A DNA stretch of 64,000 nt. Source: Verrucomicrobiia bacterium DG1235. Its GTDB lineage: Bacteria; Verrucomicrobiota; Verrucomicrobiia; Opitutales; Opitutaceae. Below the pieces are notes generated by a model, which made no database searches, was not told where the DNA came from, and saw nothing but the letters and a program-made list of their open reading frames with translations. The translations under genes and the position numbers were made by a program. Shown in pieces: positions 24,933 through 33,402 of the stretch (position 1 is its first letter; each line of letters opens with the position of its first letter). The stretch is from positions 4,747,331 through 4,811,330 of the forward strand of contig DS990592.1 of assembly GCA_000155695.1 (NCBI GenBank), read 5' to 3'.

Positions 24933-26174
24933 CTACTTGGTGCCTTGGTAGGTGAAGCCGAGGGAGGTGATTTTTTCGCGGATGGCGGTTTCGTCGAGGG
25001 GGGCGGATTGGATGGTGGCGGTGGAGGTGGTCTTGTCGACGGCGAGAACCTCGATGTTGGGCAGGGAGGCGAGGCCGTTTTTGACGGAGTTTTCGCAGTG
25101 GCTGCAGTTCATACCGGTGATGGAGAGGGTGTGTTGCATTTCTGGGTTCTGGGTCATGGGTGTTGGGTTCTGGGTGGTTTTGGTGAAGGTGGTTTTTAGG
25201 TGGGGGAAGATGAGGAGGGCGAGGAGGAGGGCGCCGCCGAGGTGTTTCCACCAGGGGAGGGCCATTTCGTGCGACATGCCGTGGGTGCCGAGGGTCCCGG
25301 TGTCTAGGAAAAAGTGGTAGATGGCGGCGGCGATCCAGGTGGTGAGGATGACGCCGGCGACGTAGATGAGGGTGGAGCGTCCGCCGAGGACTTTGCGCAT
25401 GGTGGTGATAGTGGCGATGTTGGTGGCGGGGCCGGCGATGAGGAGGACGAGGGCGGCTGAGATGGGGAGTCCGCTATGCACGAGGGCGAGGGCGAGCGGG
25501 ATGGAGCCTGTGGAGCAGATGTAGAAGGGGACGGAGATAAGGGTGGCGAGCAGGATGGCAGAGAGGGCGCCGCCGGGGATGTTGGCGAGGAGGTCGGCGG
25601 GGGCGAGGGCAGCGATGAGTCCGGCGAGGAGGAAGCCGACGAGGAGGGCGGAGGCGAGGTCGCCGGGCATGGTGTAGAAGCCGTAGCGGAGGGATTTGAG
25701 TAGAGAGTGGTGAGTAGTGAGTGGTGAATTGCTCGAGGTAGGTTTGGGAGCGGGGGGTGGTTTTTTGTCGAGGAGATCGGTGGTGAGGCCGACGAGGATG
25801 CCGGAGACGAAGGCGACTATTGTCTTATAGAGGGCGAAGATGGGGCCGAGCATGCCGTAGGTGGCGAGGAAGGAGTCGACGCCGGTCTGAGGGGTGGAGG
25901 TGAGGAAGGAGACGGTGGCTCCGCGGCTGGCGCCTTTTGAGTGGAGGCTCATGGTGACGGGGATGACGCCGCAGGAGCAGAGGGGCATGGGGACGCCGAC
26001 AACGCTGCCCCAGATGACGGAGGAGAGGTTGCGCCGCCCCATGAGGCGCTCGATCCAGGCTTGCTTGAGGTAGCGGTGGAGGAGGACGGAGATGGCGAGC
26101 CCGAGCAGGAGGTACGGGCCCATTTCGGCGATCATGAGCCAGGTCTGAAGGGCGATGTTGCGTAGCGTTTCCAT
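24933..26174 (-). CDS. SO_0444/ArsP-type metal permease with C-terminal HMA domain
   Basis: 413 aa. The permease (residues 1-320) has about eight helices and the paired cysteine motifs of this family, PMPLCSCGVIPV and FYICSTGSIPLA. From about 345 a heavy-metal-associated domain follows with the binding motif GMNCSHCENSV. The linker between them is TTQNPTPMTQNPEM, the translation of a TTCTGGG heptad array (25140-25174). A second insertion, NSPLTTHHSLL, lies in the central loop (array at 25706-25726). Family knowledge points to export of Cu, Zn or a similar metal, with the HMA domain delivering ions; the exact metal is unknown. Confidence 0.92.
   Translation of the reverse strand: METLRNIALQTWLMIAEMGPYLLLGLAISVLLHRYLKQAWIERLMGRRNLSSVIWGSVVGVPMPLCSCGVIPVTMSLHSKGASRGATVSFLTSTPQTGVDSFLATYGMLGPIFALYKTIVAFVSGILVGLTTDLLDKKPPPAPKPTSSNSPLTTHHSLLKSLRYGFYTMPGDLASALLVGFLLAGLIAALAPADLLANIPGGALSAILLATLISVPFYICSTGSIPLALALVHSGLPISAALVLLIAGPATNIATITTMRKVLGGRSTLIYVAGVILTTWIAAAIYHFFLDTGTLGTHGMSHEMALPWWKHLGGALLLALLIFPHLKTTFTKTTQNPTPMTQNPEMQHTLSITGMNCSHCENSVKNGLASLPNIEVLAVDKTTSTATIQSAPLDETAIREKITSLGFTYQGTK
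25140..25174. repeat. Heptanucleotide array, TTCTGGG type, in a linker
   Basis: Five 7-mers (TTCTGGG twice, TCATGGG, TGTTGGG, TTCTGGG) encode the linker between the permease and HMA domains. Confidence 0.85.
25706..25726. repeat. Heptanucleotide array, AGTRGTG type, in the permease gene
   Basis: Three 7-mers (AGTGGTG, AGTAGTG, AGTGGTG) are read as SPLTTHHSL in the central cytoplasmic loop. Confidence 0.8.
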
Positions 26175-26285
26175 GGTTTTGCGTTAACTAGGTGCTACGA
26201 ATGAGGGCGGGGTTTGGCGAAATGTTTTTTTGGGGGTGTTGGTGGGTGAGGGGTGAGGATAGGGTAGGATTGGCGTTTGTTTTTT

Positions 26286-26355
26286 TTACCGCAGATGGAC
26301 GCGGATGGGGGTGCTTGGTTTTGTGGGGGCTTTTGTGGACGAGTCTGATGACTCG
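26286..26355. repeat. Composite dispersed repeat with TGAT-loop hairpin
   Basis: The box ACCGCAGATGGACGCGGAT (26288-26306), a T/G-rich spacer, then CGAGTC-TGAT-GACTCG (26340-26355). It lies in the 26175-26533 gap between the permease and MFS genes; the rest of that gap shows nothing identifiable. Confidence 0.85.
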
Positions 26356-26533
26356 GGGGCGATTTTTTTTTTGGACGATGAGCGGCTGCGCCAGCGATGA
26401 TTTTTGGGGTGAAGGATGATAGTTGAAGGATGGGACTGGTGGTGGGGATGGGATTTGGGTTGAGAGTGGGGGGCTTGAGTAAGAGTTGGGTTTTGGGTGG
26501 CGGGTTTGTGGTTTGGGGTTAGGGAATGGCTGG

Positions 26534-27880
26534 GTGAAGTTTGGCGATAAGGTTTTTAGGGTGGGGTTTCCGTTTGGGGCGGGAAGGGCTCCGCTTCATT
26601 ATGGTTGGATCGTGGCGGCGGTGGGCACCTTGGGTATGGTGGCGAGCGTGCCGGGCCAGACGGTGGGGGTGAACGTCTTCAGCGAGAAGCTGATCGAGGC
26701 CTTGGGATTGACGCGGACGAATGTGAGCGCGGCGTATTTTGTGGGAACGGCGGTGAGTGGCTTGGCCTTGCCGTTTGCGGGGAGCTTGTTTGATCGATTT
26801 GGGGCTCGGCGAATGATCGTGTGGGCGAGTTTCGCTCTCGCTGCAGCTCTGGGCTATATGAGCGTGGTGGATAGGGTGGCTGATGGAGTCGGCGGTGTGC
26901 TGGGATTTGGCGAATCGAATTTTTGGATACGTATGGTGAGCTTGATTCTAGGCTTTTTCTTGATGCGTTTTTTCGGGCAGGGGGTGGTGATGATGACGTC
27001 GCGTAATATGATTGGGAAGTGGTGGGTGTCGCATCGTGGGAAGGTTTTTTCGATTGGGGGAATTGCGGTAGCGGTTTGTTTTTCTTTGGCTCCGAAGGTT
27101 TTTGACGGGATGATCGAGTCGATGGGGTGGCGGGAGGCGTGGCGTTTGATGGCGATTTGCCTGGTGCCGGGGTTTGTTTTTGTGGCGTGGCTCTTGTATC
27201 GAGATAATCCTGACGAGTGTGGACTTGAGGTGGACGTGGGAAAACTGCCTGATGCGAAGCAGGCGGACGATCCGGAGTTTCGCTTCGTGAAGGAGTTTTC
27301 GCGTAGTGAAGCTTTGGGGACGTTCGCGTTTTGGGCATTTAGCTTGGTCTTCGCTTTGCAGGCTCTCTACTTCACTGCCTACGCTTTCCATGTGGTGGAT
27401 GTGGCTGCTGATGCCGGCGTGAGCAAGGGGGCGATGTTGAATCTGTTTGTGCCGGCGGCGTTGTTGAACGCGGGGGTGAGCTTGTTCGTGGGGTGGGCGT
27501 GCGACCGGTGGCGCTTGAAGTACCTGCTGGCTTTCATGGCCGGGGGCAATGCGGTGGCTGCTTTGGGCTTGGCGGCTTTGGATGGCTGGTGGTTGTCGGC
27601 GGCAGTGGTGGTTGGCTTTGGAATTGGCGGCGGCTGCTTCGGGGCTTTGAGCGGGGTGTTTATGCCGCGTTTTTTTGGGCTGAAGCACTTGGGGGCGATC
27701 AGCGGTTTTTTCGCGTCGCTAATCGTGATCGGGAGCGCGGTGGGGCCTTTGCTTTTCAGTGTGACGCGCGGGGCGACGGGCAGCTATGAGCTGGTGCACT
27801 GGGGAGCGGGTGTGGCTTCGCTGGTCTTGCTGGCGTCGGCTTTCTGGGCGGACAATCCGCAGCGGAGGCTGGCGGGGTAG
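26534..27880 (+). CDS. MFS transporter, OFA-like
   Basis: About 448 aa with 12 helices. The GTG at 26534 is preferred: AGGGA lies 8 nt upstream and the segment RAPLHYGWIVAAVGTLGMV (first helix) follows soon after; an upstream TTG or GTG would add 16 poorly coding residues. Motif A appears as GSLFDRFGARRMIVW. The central cytoplasmic loop (DNPDECGLEVDVGK) and the overall shape resemble the oxalate/formate antiporter (OFA) group, whose substrates are mostly carboxylates; the substrate here is not known. It converges on the interrupted kinase gene with an 8-bp gap. Confidence 0.85.
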   Translation: MKFGDKVFRVGFPFGAGRAPLHYGWIVAAVGTLGMVASVPGQTVGVNVFSEKLIEALGLTRTNVSAAYFVGTAVSGLALPFAGSLFDRFGARRMIVWASFALAAALGYMSVVDRVADGVGGVLGFGESNFWIRMVSLILGFFLMRFFGQGVVMMTSRNMIGKWWVSHRGKVFSIGGIAVAVCFSLAPKVFDGMIESMGWREAWRLMAICLVPGFVFVAWLLYRDNPDECGLEVDVGKLPDAKQADDPEFRFVKEFSRSEALGTFAFWAFSLVFALQALYFTAYAFHVVDVAADAGVSKGAMLNLFVPAALLNAGVSLFVGWACDRWRLKYLLAFMAGGNAVAALGLAALDGWWLSAAVVVGFGIGGGCFGALSGVFMPRFFGLKHLGAISGFFASLIVIGSAVGPLLFSVTRGATGSYELVHWGAGVASLVLLASAFWADNPQRRLAG

Positions 27881-27888
27881 CGGGGTGG

Positions 27889-28269
27889 CTAGGCGCGCTC
27901 GGCGTCGCGGTTGCTGAGGGTGACGGGGAGTCGCGCTCGGGCGATGAGGCCTTTGGGAAAAGTGGGGGTAAGATCGAGCTGACCGCCTTTTAGGGCGAGC
28001 TTGGTGCGGATGCGGAAGAGGCCGATCTTGTTGAGTGGGGTAGAAATGGATACGAGATTGTTTTCGAGGCCGACGCCGTCGTCCTCGACTTGGAGGACCC
28101 ATTCGTCTTCGTCGCGGAAGAGGGCGATGATGCACTCGGTGGCGTGGGCGTGCTTGACCACGTTGGTGAGAAGCTCGCGGAGGATTTCGAAGAGGAGGTC
28201 TTTCTCTCGCTCGCTTTCGATGGCTCCGTCGTTGTCGACGCTGAGGGTGACGGAGAGCTGGTGGCCGTT
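27889..28269 (-). pseudogene. HATPase part of a histidine kinase, cut off by an in-frame TAA
   Basis: This frame continues directly from the gene at 28270-29589 but is separated from it by a single TAA at 28270-28272. The sequence after the stop (QLSVTLSVDNDGAIESE) runs into LRELLTNVVKHAHA, then VEDDGVGL and GLFRIRTKLALKGG. These are the N, G1 and G2 boxes of a HisKA_3-class kinase ATPase domain. No good start codon lies between the stop and the N box; the first is a GTG at 28161. It may be dead, read through, or the result of a base error. Confidence 0.7.
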
Positions 28270-29589
28270 TTAGGTGATGGATACGAGTCGCTTGGCGGCG
28301 CCGATGAATCCGTCTTGCTGGGGGCTTGGCTCGGTATAGTCGGACTGTTGCTCGGTGGAAAAGTCGAAGGGGAAGGTGTTGCTGCTCTGCTCTTTCTTTT
28401 GGCGGGTGATCGACTTGAGCACGTTTTGCAGAGCTTGGGATTTGTCGATGCTGAGCCGCTGCTCGTCTTGTTCGGCCTCTTCGGCTGAAGAGTCGGGCTG
28501 GTCTTCCGGTATAGGTTTGGGAAGCTGAACTTGTGGAAGGGGAGCCGGGGCTGCGCTTGATTCGGAGGGGAGCGCGGGCTTTGTTGTTGTTGTTGGCGGG
28601 ACGGGAGCTTTGTTTGCGGTGGGTTTGGCTTCTTCGATCGAGCTGATCTTTTGCATGAGGAGCTCGAGTTCTTGGCTGGCTGTCTGGATAGCGTCGTCGC
28701 GGAGAGTGAGGGCTTTCTGGATGGCTTGGTTAGCGGCTTCGATGCGGGTCTGGATCTCGTCGGCCGTTTGGGTTTCGCGTTTGATGAAGCCGTAGAGGGT
28801 GGGGTTGGCGCGGGGTCCACCGGGGCGGTACTTGGCGGAGATCTCGATGGAGGGACCGGGTTGGTCGTCGCGGGCGGAGCGGAAGTTGGTTTCGAGGTCG
28901 CCTTGCGTTTCGATGGCGAGGTCGAACAGGCGCTTGAGCCTGTCCTGATCTTCCGGATACGCTCTTTCAAGCAAGTCGTCGAAGTAGGGGCATTGGCCGG
29001 GCGTCGCGAGATCGAGCTGTTTGGCGGCGCTTTCGCTGAGGGTAACGTGGCCGGTTTCGATATCGAGGGTCCAGGATCCGAGTTCGCCGGCATTGATGGC
29101 GAAGTTCAGTTCCTGGTTGAGGCGGAGTTGTTCTTTGCGGGCTCGTTTCTGCTCCAGGACGTTGGAGACGAGGTTTGAGACGAGGGTTGGGGAGAGGTCT
29201 TCCAGCCGGCAATGGGTGTCGACGCCGTTCGGCATTTCGAAGTCCTCAGAAGCGAGGAGTCGACTGGAGAGAAGCGCGACGATTGAGAGCTCCGTATCCG
29301 ACTGGCGTATTAGATCGATGGCGCTTTGGCGGTCCTGAAAGTCATCGAGGCGAATGAATGCGAGGTCGAAGCCGCAGACTTGAAGGAGGTGATTCGCGTC
29401 GTCGAGATGGACGCAGCGCTGGATCTTGTAGTTTTTGAGGGCGGACCGTTTGAGGTCGGAGCGCAGTGCGGCGGCATCGTCTTCGTCCCTGGAAATGGAG
29501 AGAAGGAAGAGCGTTTCTGAAGAGGAAATGGCTTCAGATTGGGAAGGGTCGTTCGACTGGTCTTTTTGCTGGCTTTCGGGAATCGGCAT
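28270..29589 (-). CDS. Sensor kinase N-terminal part (receiver-like and PAS domains), stop-interrupted
   Basis: 439 aa. Residues about 25-145 resemble a degenerate receiver domain (FDLAFIRLDDFQDRQSAIDL); a PAS domain spans about 160-275 (INAGELGSWTLDIETGHVTL). A coiled segment follows, then a Pro/Thr/Ala-rich linker (about 325-365) and a short helical end (DGFIGAAKRLVSIT). The reading frame stops at a TAA exactly where a HisKA_3-type kinase would continue into its ATPase domain, and that domain does follow in the same frame. As it stands, the product lacks any catalytic domain. Confidence 0.75.
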   Translation of the reverse strand: MPIPESQQKDQSNDPSQSEAISSSETLFLLSISRDEDDAAALRSDLKRSALKNYKIQRCVHLDDANHLLQVCGFDLAFIRLDDFQDRQSAIDLIRQSDTELSIVALLSSRLLASEDFEMPNGVDTHCRLEDLSPTLVSNLVSNVLEQKRARKEQLRLNQELNFAINAGELGSWTLDIETGHVTLSESAAKQLDLATPGQCPYFDDLLERAYPEDQDRLKRLFDLAIETQGDLETNFRSARDDQPGPSIEISAKYRPGGPRANPTLYGFIKRETQTADEIQTRIEAANQAIQKALTLRDDAIQTASQELELLMQKISSIEEAKPTANKAPVPPTTTTKPALPSESSAAPAPLPQVQLPKPIPEDQPDSSAEEAEQDEQRLSIDKSQALQNVLKSITRQKKEQSSNTFPFDFSTEQQSDYTEPSPQQDGFIGAAKRLVSIT

Positions 29590-30059
29590 TAAATTACGCT
29601 ACAGTCACTGTACTTGCAGTGTGTGAACGCTTTGGGTGCGTGTGCCTAGGAGGATGGTATATCGATTGGGAGGACTGAGAATTTGTCTGAAAGGAATCGG
29701 TCGTTTGAATGCGCGGCCGTGATCGGCGCGAGGGTGGTGAATTGCGGGTTGAAATTGAAGCCGGGGTCGGGTGCGAGGCGATTTCGAAATCCTGCCCCGC
29801 AGGCTTATTAACAAAACTGAGAAGTTATTCACAAGTTGTTTACATCGATTAGGTCAACATCCTTCTGCCTAAATTACTACTTTTGTGGGGTTTGCGGGTG
29901 TTCTGTATCCAATTTTTGCTGGCGCGGCGCCTTTGTCGGCAATTCGGTTGGAATTTGGCGTATGTGGCGAAGGAGGTTTCAGCGCTGAAATTAGAGCTGG
30001 TTTTAGCGTGCATCGGATTGACTAATGCCATTGGAAGGGATTAAGGCTCGTCTTCGTAA
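29590..30059. promoter_or_regulatory. Intergenic region with three DnaA-box-like sites
   Basis: This 470-bp divergent region lies between the kinase and korA. It contains TTATTCACA at 29825-29833 (a perfect DnaA-box match), TTATTAACA at 29805-29813 and TTGTTTACA at 29836-29844. It must also hold the korA promoter, but I see no certain -35/-10 pair. Nothing else identifiable is present. Confidence 0.3.
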
Positions 30060-31868
30060 ATGCCCCAAAATTCAGCTACCCCTACTCCTGCTCGCGAGGA
30101 ACTGATTCGCGATGCAGTCATTCGTCTTTCTGGTAATTCGCAGGACGGCATTCAATCGATCGGCGGTTTCTTAGCCCGGCTTGCCGGAAGAAGCGCCCAG
30201 GAAGTCATGACGTACATGACGATTCCGGCGACGATATCGGGAGGACCGTCGATTTTTCAGGTTCGCATGGGCACGGGCGAAGTGCTGTCGGCTGGTGACG
30301 AGGCGGATTTCCTTTTAGCTTTTTACCAGCACAGTTATGACAACCACATTGGCTTTTTGAAGGAAGGCGGCGTTTTGCTTTATGATTCCGATCATGTAGA
30401 GCCGGACGAAGGGGAGAGTCGGTTTTTGAAGGTCGGGGTGCCGATTTCGGCTTTGACGGTTGAGGCTCTCGGCGGCTCGAGTCGCGAGAAGGGGAAGAAC
30501 CTTTTTGCGCTCGGTTTGCTGTCTCGGATTTTCAAGCTCGACGTGAAGAAGCTGCGGCTGATTTTCAAGGAGCGCTTTGGCGGAAAGGCGGAGGATGTGC
30601 TGCGCAATGTGAACCTAGCTTTTGACGCCGGTTTTTCGTATCCAATAGATAATGTTCTTCATCGCTACTATGCTTTCCATGAGGGGACGGAGGATGATGA
30701 TTCTTCGCAGGTGACGATGGACGGTAATACGGCGCTTACGCTCGGTTTGATAGCAGGCGGGGTGCGTCACGGATCTGGTTATCCGATCACTCCATGGTCG
30801 ACGATCATGGAGATGCTGCGTCAGCAATTGCCCAAATACGGCGGCGTGTTTGTGCAGGCTGAGGACGAGCTGGCGGCGGTATCCATGGCGATCGGATTCT
30901 CTTATGCTGGAAACCTTGCGGTGACGGGCAGTTCGGGTCCGGGGATCTCGCTGAAGATGGAAGCGCTTGGCTGGGCGACGATGGCGGAAATTCCATTGGT
31001 GGTGGTCAACATCCAGCGTGGCGGACCGAGCACGGGATTGCCTACGAACGTGGAGCAAAGCGATTTGTTGCAGGCGATTTACGGAAGTCACGGGGATTGT
31101 CCGAGGGTGGTGCTGGCCGCTCAAAACGTGGAGGACTGTTTCTACATCGCTCGGGAGGCTTGCGAGATCGCTCGTTTGTACAGCGTGCCTGTATTCGTAT
31201 TGTCTGACATGTCCTTGGCTTCGCGTATCGAGGCGTTTGACGAGCCGGACCTCGACGAGCTGATGATCGAGCCCAAGCTCGACACGGTGGATCGTCCGGC
31301 GGATTTCAAGCCTTATGACTTGCGGCGTATCACTCATCATGCTCCTCCCGGATCTTGGGTGGAGGGAGGCGTGTTTCCTCAGGTGACGGGGCTAGAGCAT
31401 GACGAGTCCGGACACCCCTCGGCAAATCCTCAAATGCATGTGGAGATGATGACGAAGCGGCGAGAGAAGATCCAGAAGTTGGCGGACGCTTTGCCTGCGT
31501 CTCAGGTTTTTGGAGACAAGGAAGGAGAGGTGCTTGTGGTAGGCTGGGGTTCGACCTGGGGGCCGATTCGGGAAACGGTTATTCGCGAGCTCGATCGGGG
31601 CCGAAAGGTCGGACATTTGCAGGTCCGTTACCTAAATCCATTGCCGAACGATTTGGGCGAGATTTTTCGTCGATTCGAAAAAATCCTCGTGGTGGAGATG
31701 AATAACGAGGGACTTTATGGATACGGACAGTTGGCGACGCTTTTGCGGGCTCGTTATTGCAACCCAGGCATTCGGAGCCTGAGCAAGACCGATGGGCTGA
31801 CCTTCAAGATCAAAGAAATCATGCGTGGCATTGAGGCGATCTGCCCCAGTCAAACGACCAGCAAGTAA
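30060..31868 (+). CDS. korA: 2-oxoacid:ferredoxin oxidoreductase, fused gamma-alpha subunit
   Basis: 602 aa. An N-terminal gamma domain (about 15-190, LIRDAVIRLSGNSQDGIQSIG) is fused to the alpha subunit, which starts near 220 with GLIAGGVRHGSGYPITPWS, the YPITPxS motif of the pyrimidine-binding domain. The C-terminal domain has VLVVGWGSTWGPIRE. This arrangement is typical of 2-oxoglutarate:ferredoxin oxidoreductases (KorA), which form succinyl-CoA with reduction of ferredoxin. The beta subunit follows 18 bp downstream after a good ribosome site. 2-oxoglutarate rather than another 2-oxoacid is inferred from family resemblance. Confidence 0.93.
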   Translation: MPQNSATPTPAREELIRDAVIRLSGNSQDGIQSIGGFLARLAGRSAQEVMTYMTIPATISGGPSIFQVRMGTGEVLSAGDEADFLLAFYQHSYDNHIGFLKEGGVLLYDSDHVEPDEGESRFLKVGVPISALTVEALGGSSREKGKNLFALGLLSRIFKLDVKKLRLIFKERFGGKAEDVLRNVNLAFDAGFSYPIDNVLHRYYAFHEGTEDDDSSQVTMDGNTALTLGLIAGGVRHGSGYPITPWSTIMEMLRQQLPKYGGVFVQAEDELAAVSMAIGFSYAGNLAVTGSSGPGISLKMEALGWATMAEIPLVVVNIQRGGPSTGLPTNVEQSDLLQAIYGSHGDCPRVVLAAQNVEDCFYIAREACEIARLYSVPVFVLSDMSLASRIEAFDEPDLDELMIEPKLDTVDRPADFKPYDLRRITHHAPPGSWVEGGVFPQVTGLEHDESGHPSANPQMHVEMMTKRREKIQKLADALPASQVFGDKEGEVLVVGWGSTWGPIRETVIRELDRGRKVGHLQVRYLNPLPNDLGEIFRRFEKILVVEMNNEGLYGYGQLATLLRARYCNPGIRSLSKTDGLTFKIKEIMRGIEAICPSQTTSK

Positions 31869-31886
31869 TCAAGGAGACTAGAAACG

Positions 31887-32792
31887 ATGAGCTCAGCACC
31901 TATTGCAGCAAAAGCCGAACGCGGCGTTCTCACTAAAAAAGGTCTTCAGGCGGATCATCCGACGTGGTGTCCTGGATGCGGGGATTTCGCGGTTTTGGCT
32001 GCTTACTACAAGACTCTAGAGAAACTCAAGCTGCCGCAGCAAAACATCGTGACGCTGGCGGGCATTGGTTGTTCTTCGCGTTTTCCTTATTTTGTGAATA
32101 CGCATGGGGCGCATTTCATTCATGGGCGTTCTTTGCCGTTCGCTTCCGGAGTGAGCATGGCTCGTGATGATTTGCATGTATTTGTTTTTGGTGGGGACGG
32201 GGATGGCTTCTCGATCGGGGGGAATCATCTCGATCACGCTGGCCGCAAAAACTTTCGGCTGACTTATGTGATCATGGATAACTTCGTCTATGGGTTGACG
32301 AAGAAGCAGACGTCTCCCACTTCGCCGGCAGGGTTCAAGTCGAAGACAGATCCGTGGGGCGTATTCGATCGGCCGACGAATCCGATGCGCAAGCTTTTGT
32401 CGAGTGGAGCGACTTTCGTGGCACGAACACATGCGACACAGATAAAGCACATGATGGAGATGTACGAGCGGGCCGCGAAGCATGATGGTTTTTCGGTGAT
32501 CGAGGTGCTCAGCGAGTGCGTCGAATTTTACAAGGGCGCTTTTGACGCGGGGAATCCTCGGAAGGGGGGCGCCTTCGAGGTCATTGACGAGACTGAGCAT
32601 GACGTGGGTGACATGGCGGCGGCTCTTGCTTTGGCTGAGGAGCCGTGGCCTGGGAAGTTTGGCGTCTACTACGAGTCGAAGCATCCGACGAAGAACCAGC
32701 TCGAGCGGGACTTGATCGAGGCGACGCGCGAAAAGCAGGGGCAAAAGTCGGATAAGGAGCTTTTGCTGCAGACCTTTGCTTCGATGCGCTAG
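31887..32792 (+). CDS. korB: 2-oxoacid:ferredoxin oxidoreductase beta subunit
   Basis: 301 aa. The N-terminal WCPGCGDFAVLAAYYK is the signature of the beta subunit. The thiamine-diphosphate site is GGDGDGFSIGGNHLDHAGRKN in shape (GDG at about 101 and the Asn about 12 residues later). AAGGAGA at about 31870 precedes the ATG at 31887. It forms the catalytic heterodimer with the upstream fused gamma-alpha subunit. An intrinsic terminator lies 70 bp after the stop, closing the two-gene operon. Confidence 0.95.
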   Translation: MSSAPIAAKAERGVLTKKGLQADHPTWCPGCGDFAVLAAYYKTLEKLKLPQQNIVTLAGIGCSSRFPYFVNTHGAHFIHGRSLPFASGVSMARDDLHVFVFGGDGDGFSIGGNHLDHAGRKNFRLTYVIMDNFVYGLTKKQTSPTSPAGFKSKTDPWGVFDRPTNPMRKLLSSGATFVARTHATQIKHMMEMYERAAKHDGFSVIEVLSECVEFYKGAFDAGNPRKGGAFEVIDETEHDVGDMAAALALAEEPWPGKFGVYYESKHPTKNQLERDLIEATREKQGQKSDKELLLQTFASMR

Positions 32793-32862
32793 GGGGAGGT
32801 TTTGGAGGACGGCTGGGATTACTGTCAGGCGGACTGATGCGCAGCGCTGCGAAAAACAAAAT

Positions 32863-32892
32863 GGCGCCCGGACGAAAGTCCGAGCGCCTTTT
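32863..32892. terminator. Intrinsic terminator after korAB
   Basis: GGCGC-CC-GGAC-GAAA-GTCC-GA-GCGCC followed by TTTTATAG. The opposite side has an AAAACAAAAAT-like run, so it could also work for transcripts coming from the right. Confidence 0.9.
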
Positions 32893-33402
32893 ATAGTTAA
32901 CCAACCAACTAAGAGTCTAAAAAAGTGTTTTCGGCCTGGCTGAAGTGCCTGAGGCTTTCCTTTTATTTCTGCCTTACTATTCGGCGCGAAGAGGGTTTTT
33001 CATTATGACAAAAACGTAGCGCGGCAGGTAATTACCGGGTTTTTGACATTTGGACTTATTAGAAATGCTATAGGCCGGTCCTCCCGGACCGGCCACTAAC
33101 ATCAACTATAGGAAAATCGGAACTAGCTATGTTTGTAAGTCATTTGCTGTGAGCTATTTGACTATTTGCTTACAGCTTTTTTACTTGAGGGGGAACTTTG
33201 CGAAAAGAGGCTTTTGGGACAAGTCAATTCGCGCCTCAGCGACCGCTACGGGATGCCCTTAGGATCGCGGCTTTAGCATTGTTCAAAATTGGGCGCTGCA
33301 GTGTGGGCTCGCTCCGCGTTGACAAGGGTAGGCGCCTCGAAGTGTTATGAGGACGAGAGAGTGATGAAGGAGGAATTTGGATCAGGCATCTTGAGTGGTG
33401 GA
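32893..33402. other. Non-coding stretch with a strong hairpin and a second terminator
   Basis: About 510 bp with no credible ORF. It contains GGCCGGTCC-TCCC-GGACCGGCC at about 33074-33095 (not followed by T residues). At 33146-33182 GCTGTGAG pairs with CTTACAGC before a run of six T. The second terminator, far from any upstream gene end, suggests a short transcript in between. The promoter of the following gene should lie at about 33200-33380. Confidence 0.35.

Noticed and set aside
29590-30059. Replication origin
   Set aside because: Only one perfect DnaA box, no AT-rich unwinding stretch and no dnaA, dnaN or gidA neighbour.
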